DNA from: Bacteroidota bacterium
GTDB lineage: Bacteria; Bacteroidota; Bacteroidia; Chitinophagales; Chitinophagaceae
Length of the DNA: 64,000 nt
Direction of reading: 5' to 3'
Assembly (NCBI GenBank): GCA_018266575.1
Contig: JAFEAE010000011.1
Location: forward strand, 61,359 to 125,358
The stretch's first letter is position 1; every line of letters starts with the position of its first letter. The notes beneath the pieces are model-generated. The model saw nothing but the letters and a program-made list of their open reading frames with translations, ran no database searches and was not told the origin of the DNA. The position numbers and the translations under genes are program-made. Below, piece after piece: positions 41,948-50,678 of the stretch.

Positions 41948-42582
41948 ATGAAAGAAAAAAGCCTTGAATTAGAACGGCTCGTGTTTTTTAGCGATGCTAT
42001 CGTAGCAATTGCAATGACCATCCTGGTGTTCGACCTAAAGCTAACGCATATTACCGATGGGCATATCACTTTTGCAGACCTTGGAGATGCCTGGCAAAAA
42101 TTTGCCGCATTCTTTTTATCATTTATTCTCATCGCAATTTTCTGGAAAATACACCACGAATTTTTTTCGCATATACGCGAGATCAACAGCACGCTTTTAT
42201 GGATCAATATCGGATGGCTGATGTTTATTGTAACCCTTCCTTTCAGCACATCACTGATCAGTGCGCATTTTTTTGCCAAGCCTGCGATCTTCACTTATTC
42301 ACTCAATGTATTGCTCGTCACCATTTTCCAAAACACCATCTGGGATTACGCTGCAGAGCATCCGCAATTTTTAAAGGAAAATCAAAACCAGGAAGTGATC
42401 AACGATACAGGCTTGCCTGTAATCTTGCAATGGCAAATGCCCTCATTTCATGTATTGTTTCTTTTTTAAGCCCGATCGCAGCATTTATTATTTTGTATAC
42501 ACGGCTGCCTCTTTTTACTTTGTCTGCCAAACTGTATAAAAAAGGGCAGCGTATGAAATTGCTGCGCAATCAGAAAAAATAA
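41948..42582 (+). pseudogene. TMEM175-like (DUF1211) potassium channel gene with frameshift
   Basis: From the ATG at 41948 the frame encodes the channel signature FFSDAIVAIAMTILVFDLK and four or five membrane spans. At about 42400-42440 this frame turns into VILQWQMPSFHVLFLF and stops at 42469. The last predicted span and tail (NALISCIVSFLSPIAAFIIL, then LYKKGQRMKLLRNQKK) are encoded one frame away and end at 42582. A single indel relative to an intact ancestor explains this. Sequencing error, a real pseudogene or programmed frameshifting all remain possible. Intact TMEM175-like proteins of about 200 residues conduct potassium. Confidence 0.75.
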
Positions 42583-42673
42583 ATCGCGAAATCATCTCCG
42601 CATGATGCACGTCAATCTCATCGGCATCTGCTTCAACAAAATAATTTTATAGCTTGCAGCTTCAACTGCTGTT

Positions 42674-43372
42674 ATGAAAAAATTTATTCCCGGAGAACTG
42701 ATCGACCTCAGTCATGTTATTGAAGATGGATTGATCACCTATAAAGGCCTGCCTGCTCCTGTTATCTGCGATTTTTTATCAAGGGAAGATTCGAAAAAAT
42801 TTTATGAAGAAGGGACCTCTTTCCAGATCGGAAAGATTGAAATGGTAAGCAACACCGGAACCTATGTGGATTGTCCGTTTCATCGTTATGCCGATGGCAA
42901 TGATTTGGCACAAACCCCACTTGAACATTTTGCAGAATTGGATGGCATTGTAATTTCTTCGTCATATACAGAACGTCTTGCCAATGATGTGTCACTCCTT
43001 GAAGGGCTTGAGCTGCAAGGCAAGGCTGTTTTATTTCATACAGGATGGGCGGCAAACTGGAACACGGAAAAATATTATACTAATCACCCGTTTCTTACGA
43101 CGGCAACTGCAGATTACCTGAAAGAACAACAAGTGAAACTTGTGGGAATTGATTCGCACAATATTGATGATACTTCCGGCAACCGCAGGCCGGTACATAG
43201 TATCTTACTTGGCGCCGGGATATTAATTGTAGAGCATCTTTGCAATCTTGAAAATCTTCCAAAGCAAGGATTCCGCTTTAGTGCAGTGCCGCCGAAATTT
43301 AAAGGCGTCGGTACGTTTCCGGTAAGGGCAATGGCGAGAGTGAGCAGTGAGCAGAAATCTATAACTTTATAA
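42674..43372 (+). CDS. cyclase / kynurenine formamidase-like protein
   Basis: This 232-residue protein belongs to the metal-dependent cyclase family. The family core HxGTHxDxPxH reads NTGTYVDCPFH (about residues 60-70), so the second His, a zinc ligand in KynB, is Tyr here and the first is Asn. Asp and the final His are kept, as are VGIDSHNIDD and the C-terminal VPPKFKGVGTFPVRAMA. It should hydrolyse an amide or lactone, but the changed ligands raise doubt about the metal and reaction. No tryptophan-degradation genes are nearby. It is a single gene. Confidence 0.85.
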   Translation: MKKFIPGELIDLSHVIEDGLITYKGLPAPVICDFLSREDSKKFYEEGTSFQIGKIEMVSNTGTYVDCPFHRYADGNDLAQTPLEHFAELDGIVISSSYTERLANDVSLLEGLELQGKAVLFHTGWAANWNTEKYYTNHPFLTTATADYLKEQQVKLVGIDSHNIDDTSGNRRPVHSILLGAGILIVEHLCNLENLPKQGFRFSAVPPKFKGVGTFPVRAMARVSSEQKSITL

Positions 43373-43467
43373 GTTAAATTTTTTTAGAGCTTTTGCCTGA
43401 GCAGTATTTTCGCATTTCCACACTTTCGCATTTTCAAATTCTCCACTAAATTGCATCTTTTTTATTT

Positions 43468-44052
43468 ATGATGAATCCGGAACAACTTAATGTATTGATC
43501 AAATCGCGGCGCAGTGTTTTTACACGGCAGTTTGTAAAAGGGAAAAAAATACCTGATGAAATTATTCTACAGTTATTGGAAAATGCGAATTATGCTCCCA
43601 CGCATAAATTCACGGAACCATGGCGCTTTTCCATATTTACAGGTAATGGGTTGAAAAAACTGGCAAACTTCCAGGCGGAATTATACCGAAAAAATGCCGG
43701 AGAAAAATTTAAGCAGGATAAATATGAAAAATTATTAAGTAACCCCCTTGATTGCTCCCATATTATTTCCATCGGAATGAAAAGAAGCACGATTGTGCAA
43801 ATTCCAGAAATTGAAGAGATAGCCGCAGTGGCTTGTTCGGTACAAAATATTTATTTATCTGTTACTGCTTATGGTATAGGCGGTTACTGGACAACTGGCG
43901 GCATTACATATGAAGAAGAAGCGAAACCGTTTTTCAATCTTGGTGCAGAAGATAAACTGCTTGGATTTTTTTATTTAGGTTATGTTGAAGTGCCTTCGGC
44001 TGCATCGAAACGTGGAGATATTGCGGAGAAAACGATTTGGGTGAGGGAGTGA
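43468..44052 (+). CDS. nitroreductase family protein
   Basis: This 194-residue FMN-dependent oxidoreductase starts MMNPEQLNVLIKSRRSVFTR, with the R-R-S phosphate-binding motif for FMN. NANYAPTHKFTEPWRFSIF and VQNIYLSVTAYGIGGYWTTG follow, then a C-terminal LLGFFYLGYVEVP. Fold and length resemble the YdjA/Frm2-like small nitroreductases. The substrate is unknown. It is a single gene, 95 bp after the cyclase. Confidence 0.9.
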   Translation: MMNPEQLNVLIKSRRSVFTRQFVKGKKIPDEIILQLLENANYAPTHKFTEPWRFSIFTGNGLKKLANFQAELYRKNAGEKFKQDKYEKLLSNPLDCSHIISIGMKRSTIVQIPEIEEIAAVACSVQNIYLSVTAYGIGGYWTTGGITYEEEAKPFFNLGAEDKLLGFFYLGYVEVPSAASKRGDIAEKTIWVRE

Positions 44053-44448
44053 TGTGTGATAAGTAGTAAGTGGTAAGTTGAATTGTTGTAAATTTATTTC
44101 CTGTTTTTTCGCAGAGGCGAAGGATGCGCAGAGGTTGTGAATATAGTTTGTAATGATTAAATACCTCTGCCGGGTATTTGAAGAAACTTGCGGATAATAA
44201 AACTGAAGTTTCATAGTAGTACAACCGATGAACGGATTGCGACGCAAGAATGTTTAATAGAATTACTAAAGCTGGTATTAAAACATTTTTTAAATTCCAT
44301 TTAAAGGTGTTATGAATTTTAGATTTTGACGTAGCAAGATTTTGGATGATGCCAGGTTTTTTTGTTTTGACTTTTAACTTTTGACCTGATACTGGTATAA
44401 ACCTTGTACTGTTTCCTTTGTATTTTCAATTCAACAAAAAAATATATC
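44053..44448. other. spacer with dispersed repeat R copy 3
   Basis: This 396-bp region holds no credible gene. It begins with hairpin-like spacer words (GTGATAAGTAGTAAGTGGTA). It contains repeat R at 44210-44276 and AT-rich DNA upstream of the lipoprotein gene. Confidence 0.55.
44210..44276 (+). repeat. dispersed repeat R, copy 3
   Basis: TTCATAGTAGTACAACCGAT, GAACGGATTGCGACGCAAGA and ATGTTTAATAGAATTACTAA match the element at 32632-32698 over almost its whole length and the core of 23511-23570. Confidence 0.6.
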
Positions 44449-44952
44449 ATGAAAAAGTTCAGTTTTCTTCCTCTTGTTTTTGTGATTGGGTTTGCTGCCT
44501 GTGGTGGCGGCGGTAGTTCAAGCAGTACAGACACTGCGAGTACAAATGCAGCAGATACGAGTATGAAAAAAGCAGATACGGTAGCAGCGGTACCGGCATT
44601 GCCGGATGTGCCTGCCGGGGCAAAAGTTTTTTTCAAAAATCTGAAAAACGGGCAAACGGTGAAATCGCCTGTGAAAGTAGAATTTGGTGTAGAAGGAATT
44701 GCACTTGATACTGCGGGAGCGGTTAAAGCAGGTTCGGGGCATCATCATTTGCTGATCGATGCAGGTGATTCAATTGCTGCAGGAACTGTTGTTCCGAAAG
44801 ATTCAACGCATTTGCATTATGGAAAAGCGCAGACGGAAGCGGAGATCACGTTAAAACCTGGTGAACATACGCTAACTCTTCAATTTGCAGATGGTATCCA
44901 TCGTTCGTATGGTGCGAAATTGGCTGCGACAGTTAAGGTGAAAGTGAAATAA
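44449..44952 (+). CDS. DUF4399 lipoprotein
   Basis: This 167-residue lipoprotein starts at the ATG for MKKFSFLP; an earlier in-frame start at 44404 lacks a signal. The signal ends GFAAC, followed by a Gly/Ser/Ala/Thr linker to about residue 55. The DUF4399 domain shows VFFKNLKNGQTVKSPVKVEF, the histidine cluster GSGHHHLLIDAG, and LKPGEHTLTLQFADGIH. The His cluster suggests metal binding, but the role is unknown. The mature protein would sit at the outer membrane. A long nested hairpin follows the stop codon. Confidence 0.87.
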   Translation: MKKFSFLPLVFVIGFAACGGGGSSSSTDTASTNAADTSMKKADTVAAVPALPDVPAGAKVFFKNLKNGQTVKSPVKVEFGVEGIALDTAGAVKAGSGHHHLLIDAGDSIAAGTVVPKDSTHLHYGKAQTEAEITLKPGEHTLTLQFADGIHRSYGAKLAATVKVKVK

Positions 44953-45083
44953 GATAACACGAATTAGAGCGAATTGCACGAATCTTGTTTTAAAAATATT
45001 GCCACAGATTCACAGATTATTTTGTTATGAAAATCTGTGAATCTGTGGCTTTTTCGTGTAATTCAAAAAAAATCGTGTTATCT
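44952..45083. terminator. long nested hairpin between convergent genes
   Basis: Three nested stems are visible. The inner one is GCCACAGATTCACAGATT (45001-45018) with AATCTGTGAATCTGTGGC (45032-45049), perfect over 18 bp and followed by TTTTTCG. The middle one is GAATTGCACGA (44971-44981) with TCGTGTAATTC (45054-45064), with one wobble. The outer one is AGATAACACGA (44952-44962) with TCGTGTTATCT (45073-45083). The span lies between the DUF4399 gene and the convergent aldo-keto reductase, so it probably terminates transcription from both sides. Confidence 0.85.
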
Positions 45084-45087
45084 ATTT

Positions 45088-46044
45088 TTAATAGCTGCTG
45101 GCTTTGCTCAAAATCTCCAATGAAGTGTTATCTAATTTCAGTTCAATGGCGCTCATCAATTCCTTCAACTGTTCCATTTTTGTTGCGCTTGCTATTGGTG
45201 CGGTGATTGCCGGTTGTGCGATCAGCCATGCCAATGCAATCACAGCAGGAGAAGTGTGATATTGTTTTGAAACTTCCTCTAATGCTGCAATAATTTTAAA
45301 TCCTCGTTCAGTAAAATATTTTTTGTTGAATTCACCACGTTGACTGATCGACAGATCTTTTTCAGACTTATATTTTCCGCTGAGAAACCCACTTGCAAGC
45401 GAATAGTAAGTGATCACCCCAAGATTATTTTTTATGCATAATTGTTGATATTGTTTTTCAAAAGTTTCGCGGTCGTACAAATTGTATAATGGTTGTAAAG
45501 ACTGATAAGCAGGATAGTTTAATTTTTTACTTGCATCGAGTGATGCATTCAATCGTTCTGCCGATAAATTGGAAGCCCCGATCCAACGTACTTTCCCTTG
45601 TTTTACTAATTGATCGTAAGCTTCCAGCGTTTCTTCAACAGGCGTAACGTTATCGTCCCAATGTGTTTGATAAAGATCGATGTGATCTGTTTGCAAGCGC
45701 CGCAACGAATCTTCAGCAGCTTGTAAAATATATGCTTTACTGATATCGCGTTTGCCTTTGCCCATATCGGAACCCACTTTTGTAGCGATGATTATTTTAT
45801 TTCTGTTGCCGCGTTCTTTCATCCATTTTCCGATGATGGTTTCAGATTCGCCGCCTTTGTTTCCCTGCGCCCAACGGGAGTATGAATCTGCAGTATCGAT
45901 GCAATCGAAACCTTTTTCAACAAATGTATTTAACAATTCAAACGATCTTTTTTCATCGGCAGTCCAGCCGAAAACATTTCCGCCAAAGATCAATGGTAAT
46001 ATCTCTAGATCTGAATTTCCTATTTTGCGTTTTTGTGTTGCCAT
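45088..46044 (-). CDS. aldo/keto reductase
   Basis: This 318-residue NADPH-dependent oxidoreductase has FDCIDTADSYSRW (catalytic Asp/Tyr region), IIATKVGSDMGKG (Lys) and YQTHWDDN (His), the four-residue AKR catalytic set. The C-terminal IAQPAITAPIASATKMEQLK matches the cofactor-binding loop. It is the last gene of an operon with the GH123-like enzyme (15 bp away), CutC and glycosylasparaginase. It probably reduces a sugar or carbonyl product. No specificity can be read. Confidence 0.9.
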   Translation of the reverse strand: MATQKRKIGNSDLEILPLIFGGNVFGWTADEKRSFELLNTFVEKGFDCIDTADSYSRWAQGNKGGESETIIGKWMKERGNRNKIIIATKVGSDMGKGKRDISKAYILQAAEDSLRRLQTDHIDLYQTHWDDNVTPVEETLEAYDQLVKQGKVRWIGASNLSAERLNASLDASKKLNYPAYQSLQPLYNLYDRETFEKQYQQLCIKNNLGVITYYSLASGFLSGKYKSEKDLSISQRGEFNKKYFTERGFKIIAALEEVSKQYHTSPAVIALAWLIAQPAITAPIASATKMEQLKELMSAIELKLDNTSLEILSKASSY

Positions 46045-46059
46045 ACTTTCTGAAATTAT

Positions 46060-47760
46060 TTATTGGCTCAACAATTGTAATATCAGTTTTCTTTTTGCAC
46101 GAAGCGCTTTTATATCGAGATCGTATTTCGCGAATTCATAAACAACCTGCCTGCATAATTCTTTTGCAACATCCGGTTTTTTTGCTTCGAGCATTTTTAA
46201 TAATTCATAATCTACAATCCCGTCACGCATGGCTTCTAATCGAATAGAACTCAAAATTTCCCCTCTGCCGGGATAGGTAATAAATGCATCGCCGCCAGGC
46301 ATAATATTTCCTGCTTCAGGGATAATGCCTGATGTTTCTTCAAAACAATTCTCGCTCCAGAAATCCCAACCCCAATGCAAATAACCTGTAGCGCCAAACC
46401 TGAAGTTGATCCAATGCAGGATGCGTGTTTTTATCAATGGCAATTCAATAAAGCGGTTTGCATAATCACCTTGCGGTGCAAGGCAGGTATAGAACCAGAT
46501 TTCATCGCCCGCTTCTTTTCTTTCTTTATAAAAAACATAATTGCTGTCGAAACAATCCAACTGCGGCACCCACACGTCCACTGTATTTCGCACGCCATGT
46601 GAGTGTACTGCATCAATGAATTTGATGCCCGGAGCAATGGATTTGATATACTCTGCAATATCCGCATACGTTTTTTCATTACCTGTTTCCGGTTCGTCGC
46701 AGATGTGTTGCAGGTAAATTTTATCCCATCCTTTTGTTTTTAAATGCGCAAGTAATGCGGGGATAAATTGCTTGTAAAAATTTTGTGCTTCCGGATCGGA
46801 GACCGGAATATTTTTATAACGCAGCGTATCGTTTTTCATATAAGGTGTGTACACGCCGAATTGCGCATACCAGTTTCCCATTCTTCCACCAATGTGGCCA
46901 CCTTCAATTCTTCCGAGTGTTCCTTCATCAACAAACACCTGGATGAACTGGTCGAGTTTTGAAAAATCAAAAGAGAAATTGTTATTGTTGACTGTAATTT
47001 TTGTCAATGAAAATATCGGCGTCATGATCACATTCTGGTCATACTCTTTCATTTTTTTTGCAGCCACATGCAGCCATTTCCAGTAGTTGCCTTCAAATTC
47101 AACAGAATCTTTTCCGCCGCTTAATTGTTTCAACTGGTTCTTGCCTAATCCAAACCAATTGGTCACCCACAAACTTGTTTTGTTTATCGTAACACCGTAC
47201 ACACGAACTGTTAATCGCTTATTCAAGGAAAAACTTTTTCCATCGATGGTGCCTTTTATGGTTAACATACCAATATAATCACCGGCGGGAATTTCTGTCG
47301 GGATATTTACCGTGACCCATATTGGTTGCGTTGTAAAATTTCGTATATCCATGTACGTTGTATCCAGGATCGGGTCAGGATAAAAACCGGAAAGCGGGTT
47401 CAGTTTATCTTTTGATGGATTTGGCAAAGGCCTTCCTACTCTTGTATATCCCACAAAACCAATGAATGTATTTTTAGAAAACAGGTCAAGGTTTCTTGAT
47501 AACTGCGTAACAGATGCTGTGAGGTGATGAATCGTTTTTGTGCTTCTTACTGCAAACTGAAAGCTTGCATGCTCGCCTCTTGCAACATCGGCAACGGGTT
47601 CTATGGCATCGAAGAATTCTGTTTCTTTAAAAATTTTCTGCAACGGGTCTACTGCTTCAAAACTGATCATGTCCGATAATTGCGCTGCTGTAAATGATTG
47701 CTGCGCAAAACAAAAACCAATGAATAATGTAAACGCTGCAAATAAAACGATCCTTTTCAT
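46060..47760 (-). CDS. GH123-like glycoside hydrolase (DUF4091)
   Basis: This 566-residue secreted protein has a signal ending CFAQ (about residue 20). An N-terminal beta domain (about 40-190) precedes a TIM-barrel catalytic part. HICDEPETGNEKTY contains Asp355-Glu356, the adjacent acid pair expected of GH123 substrate-assisted beta-N-acetylgalactosaminidases. WINFRFGATGYLHWGWDFWS and GGDAFITYPG are further family-like segments. It could remove N-acetylhexosamines from glycans, in keeping with the neighbouring glycosylasparaginase. It starts 21 bp after the CutC gene, and the aldo-keto reductase follows 15 bp later. Confidence 0.83.
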   Translation of the reverse strand: MKRIVLFAAFTLFIGFCFAQQSFTAAQLSDMISFEAVDPLQKIFKETEFFDAIEPVADVARGEHASFQFAVRSTKTIHHLTASVTQLSRNLDLFSKNTFIGFVGYTRVGRPLPNPSKDKLNPLSGFYPDPILDTTYMDIRNFTTQPIWVTVNIPTEIPAGDYIGMLTIKGTIDGKSFSLNKRLTVRVYGVTINKTSLWVTNWFGLGKNQLKQLSGGKDSVEFEGNYWKWLHVAAKKMKEYDQNVIMTPIFSLTKITVNNNNFSFDFSKLDQFIQVFVDEGTLGRIEGGHIGGRMGNWYAQFGVYTPYMKNDTLRYKNIPVSDPEAQNFYKQFIPALLAHLKTKGWDKIYLQHICDEPETGNEKTYADIAEYIKSIAPGIKFIDAVHSHGVRNTVDVWVPQLDCFDSNYVFYKERKEAGDEIWFYTCLAPQGDYANRFIELPLIKTRILHWINFRFGATGYLHWGWDFWSENCFEETSGIIPEAGNIMPGGDAFITYPGRGEILSSIRLEAMRDGIVDYELLKMLEAKKPDVAKELCRQVVYEFAKYDLDIKALRAKRKLILQLLSQ

Positions 47761-47781
47761 GTAATAGATGATTTGGTATGA

Positions 47782-48522
47782 TTACGAATTGTTTTGTTGA
47801 TATCCAGATAATAAATGAACGATCTGTTCTATCTCCTGCCGGTCTGCCATCACGGTTCTTTGTTCTTCATTCATATTTGTATTGATGAATTGCATATTGC
47901 TTTTTACAGATATTCTTGCAGACGTATGAAATTCCTGCGCATTTGTTTTTTCTGCCAATGGAATAATTGTGGAAGCACGCACTCCCGAACCTGGCATAAT
48001 AATGATCCTTCCATCCGCTTGTTTAATTAACTCAGCAATCATCGGTGCGCCTTCGGGTGCAGTAGGTTTTTGCCCGGATGTAAGTATGCGCTCACAACCG
48101 ATGCTGATAATCTCTTCCAATGCATCGAATGGATTTGAAGCCCAATCGAATGCCCGGTGAAACGTAACGCCGAGCGGATAAGCAAGCTCCACTAATTTGG
48201 CGCATCTTTTTTTATCGATTGTTCCGTCTTGTTGCAACATGCCGATAACCACTCCATCGCAGCCGATCTGTTTGCATAATGCCACATCATTCATCATGAT
48301 CTCAAATTCTTCATCCGTAAATAAAAAATCACCACCACGCGGACGAATGATCGGGTACAACTGGATATGCAATTTTTCTCTCGCTGTTTTTATCGTGCCA
48401 AGGCCTGGCGTTGTTCCGCCATCAGCAGGGTCAGCGCATAGTTCAACACGATGTGCTCCGGCCTGCTGTGCAATCAATGCTGATTGAATATTGAATGAAC
48501 AAATTTCGAGTGTAAAAGGCAT
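47782..48522 (-). CDS. cutC: CutC-family protein
   Basis: This 246-residue TIM-barrel protein of the CutC family shows LEICSFNIQSALIAQQAGAH and ELCADPADGGTTPGLGTI near the N-terminus. PIIRPRGGDFLFTDEEFEIM and VTFHRAFDW follow, then LTSGQKPTAPEG. CutC was first linked to copper homeostasis in E. coli, but that link is disputed; metal-binding or hydrolase roles are alternatives. Its position between glycosylasparaginase and GH123-like genes suggests a glycan-related job in this organism. Confidence 0.94.
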   Translation of the reverse strand: MPFTLEICSFNIQSALIAQQAGAHRVELCADPADGGTTPGLGTIKTAREKLHIQLYPIIRPRGGDFLFTDEEFEIMMNDVALCKQIGCDGVVIGMLQQDGTIDKKRCAKLVELAYPLGVTFHRAFDWASNPFDALEEIISIGCERILTSGQKPTAPEGAPMIAELIKQADGRIIIMPGSGVRASTIIPLAEKTNAQEFHTSARISVKSNMQFINTNMNEEQRTVMADRQEIEQIVHLLSGYQQNNS

Positions 48523-48543
48523 AAGTAGTTACGATTTCTTATT

Positions 48544-48591
48544 AAGTAAAAATTTAAAATTAAAATGAAAAAAAAGCCTTGATTTTTACTT
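48544..48591. repeat. small A/T-rich inverted repeat
   Basis: AAGTAAAAA (48544-48552) pairs with TTTTTACTT (48583-48591) in the 94-bp gap between glycosylasparaginase and CutC. Longer imperfect pairing continues with AAAATTAAAA-like words. It may form an intercistronic hairpin. Confidence 0.35.
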
Positions 48592-48616
48592 TTTAATTTT
48601 GCCTTTTTACTTCTGC

Positions 48617-49645
48617 TTACAGGATATATTTTGATGGAATCAACTTTTCATCATAATTATTTCTTATTGCATAGCTAAACCCTTTCTGAATAGCATAAGC
48701 GCCTACTTCGCCTTTTTTGTTCAACGCTAAAAAAGCGACCTGAATTTCTTTCGCTCCTTCACCTTTTATTTTCACGATGCGTTCTACTGCTTTTTTGCAA
48801 GCTTCTTCCGGCGATAAACCCTGGCGCATATATTCAACAACAGTATGAGAACCACAAATGCGTATCACATCTTCGCCTTGTCCTGTTGCTGTTGCTGCGC
48901 CTACTTCATTATCTACAAAAAGCCCCGCACCTATTATTGGCGAGTCGCCAACACGTCCACGCATTTTAAAACCCATTCCACTGGTGGTACAACTTCCACT
49001 GAGATTTCCTTTTGCATCCATCGCTACCATTCCGATCGTATCATGGTTCCATTCGCCGTTATCCATTTTTTTAGGAACATAATACGCATGGTTGCCGGAG
49101 TTTTCAATATTCACAACCGGTTTATATTCGGATTTCTTCAACCATTCTTTATAATTTTTTTCTGCATCTTCAGATAATTTCTGCGGTTCAAGCGGAAAAC
49201 CTTCCGCCACTGCAAATTGCTGCGCACCGCTGCCAACAAGCATCACATGTGGTGTTTTTTCCATCACCCTTCTCGCAACGGAGATCGGATGTTTTATGCG
49301 TTCCAGAAATGCTACGCTCCCGCAGTTAAAATGTTCATCCATGATGGAGGCATCGAGCGTAACAAAACCATCACGATCCGGATTGGCGCCAAGCCCTACG
49401 CAACAGTTCTGCGAAGCTTCTGTAACACGAACACCGGCTTCTACAGCATCAAGCGCCCTTCCCCCGCCGCCAAGTACCTGCCATGCTGCTTTGTTGGCGG
49501 CAATGCCTGCATCCCACGTAGAAATCACAACAGGGTTATCAGTGATTTTCGGATAAAAAGTTTCGGATGCAAATATTTTCTTGCTGAATAATGCACCAGC
49601 AGAACCTAAAAAAGAGGAGCGTAAAAAATTCCTGCGGTTAAACAT
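48617..49645 (-). CDS. N4-(beta-N-acetylglucosaminyl)-L-asparaginase (glycosylasparaginase)
   Basis: This 342-residue Ntn hydrolase starts at the ATG for MFNRRNFLRSS; an upstream in-frame start at 49735 is unlikely. The N-terminus NRRNFLRSSFLGSAGALFS resembles a twin-arginine signal. The proenzyme cleavage site WNHDTIGMVAMD places the nucleophile at Thr203. CCVGLGANPDRDGFVTLDAS and GGGGRALDAVEAGVR are typical. It cleaves the sugar-asparagine bond of N-glycan remnants in the periplasm. It is the first gene of a four-gene operon with CutC, the GH123-like enzyme and the aldo-keto reductase. Confidence 0.92.
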   Translation of the reverse strand: MFNRRNFLRSSFLGSAGALFSKKIFASETFYPKITDNPVVISTWDAGIAANKAAWQVLGGGGRALDAVEAGVRVTEASQNCCVGLGANPDRDGFVTLDASIMDEHFNCGSVAFLERIKHPISVARRVMEKTPHVMLVGSGAQQFAVAEGFPLEPQKLSEDAEKNYKEWLKKSEYKPVVNIENSGNHAYYVPKKMDNGEWNHDTIGMVAMDAKGNLSGSCTTSGMGFKMRGRVGDSPIIGAGLFVDNEVGAATATGQGEDVIRICGSHTVVEYMRQGLSPEEACKKAVERIVKIKGEGAKEIQVAFLALNKKGEVGAYAIQKGFSYAIRNNYDEKLIPSKYIL

Positions 49646-49781
49646 ATTGAATAGATTAAATTGAACATCGAATTTAGGCAATTTGAAATTTTCCGGTTTC
49701 AAATATTCTAACCGGTTTATACACTGAATAAACATTCAGCATTATTTACAGATGCTTCAATGAATTATAAGAAATTTTTTG

Positions 49782-50678
49782 ATGATGAAAATTCTGGTTA
49801 CAGGTTCAAACGGGTTACTCGGGCAACATCTTGTAAAATTATTACTGGAAAAAGAATATCATGTTATTGCTTCAGGAAAAGGAGGGGACCGCTTTTCGTT
49901 TTCTCATGACCCGTTATACAAATATGTTGAAGCTGATATTACAGACCTGATTTCGATGGAAAAATTAATTAATGGGCAACTTCCCGATGTTATCATTCAT
50001 GCTGGTGCAATGACACAGGTCGATATTTGTGAACAGGAACATGAAAAATGCTACGATGTTAATGTGAATGCAACAAAGATGATTGCTGCACTTGCAGAAA
50101 GAAATAAAAGTTTTCTTATTTACATCTCCACAGATTTTGTTTTTGATGGCGAAGAGGGAAATTACAGGGAAGATGATGAAATGAACCCCGTGAATTTTTA
50201 TGGAGTGACAAAGGCTGAGGCTGAAAAGATCGTCGCAAGGGTAAACATTCCTTATGCTATTGCGCGTACCTGTTTGGTATACGGAAATATATTACAGGGA
50301 ACACGAAGCAATATTATCAGTTGGGTGAAGGAAAAGTTAGAGAAAAAAGAAAAAATAAAAGTGGTAGACGACCAGGTGAGGACGCCAACTTATATCGAAG
50401 ACCTCGCGAATGGAATAGTGCTCATTATTCAAAAAAAAGCAACAGGTATTTTTCATATTTCAGGTGAAGAAATACTAACGCCGTATGAAATGGCAATGCA
50501 GTCCGCCGATTTTTTTGGTTTGGATAAGGATCTCATCGAACGTGTCAATGCATCTATATTTTCTCAACCTGCTAAACGCCCGATGAAAACGGGTTTCAAT
50601 ATCAACAAAGCAAAAGCGGTGTTAAATTATCAGCCAGGTAGTTTTAAAGAAGGGTTACAGAAAATGTTTAAGAAATGA
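49782..50678 (+). CDS. RmlD-like NAD(P)-dependent sugar-nucleotide reductase
   Basis: This 298-residue extended short-chain dehydrogenase starts at ATG 49782 or 49785 with MKILVTGSNGLLGQHLVKLL, the Rossmann GxxGxxG motif. YISTDFVFDGEEGNY and the catalytic YGVTKAEAEKIV (YxxxK) follow, then RTPTYIEDLANGIV. It resembles dTDP-4-dehydrorhamnose reductase and sugar-nucleotide epimerases. No rmlA/B/C genes are adjacent, so rhamnose synthesis is not established. The MacB/FtsX permease gene overlaps its stop codon by 4 bases. Confidence 0.88.
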   Translation: MMKILVTGSNGLLGQHLVKLLLEKEYHVIASGKGGDRFSFSHDPLYKYVEADITDLISMEKLINGQLPDVIIHAGAMTQVDICEQEHEKCYDVNVNATKMIAALAERNKSFLIYISTDFVFDGEEGNYREDDEMNPVNFYGVTKAEAEKIVARVNIPYAIARTCLVYGNILQGTRSNIISWVKEKLEKKEKIKVVDDQVRTPTYIEDLANGIVLIIQKKATGIFHISGEEILTPYEMAMQSADFFGLDKDLIERVNASIFSQPAKRPMKTGFNINKAKAVLNYQPGSFKEGLQKMFKK

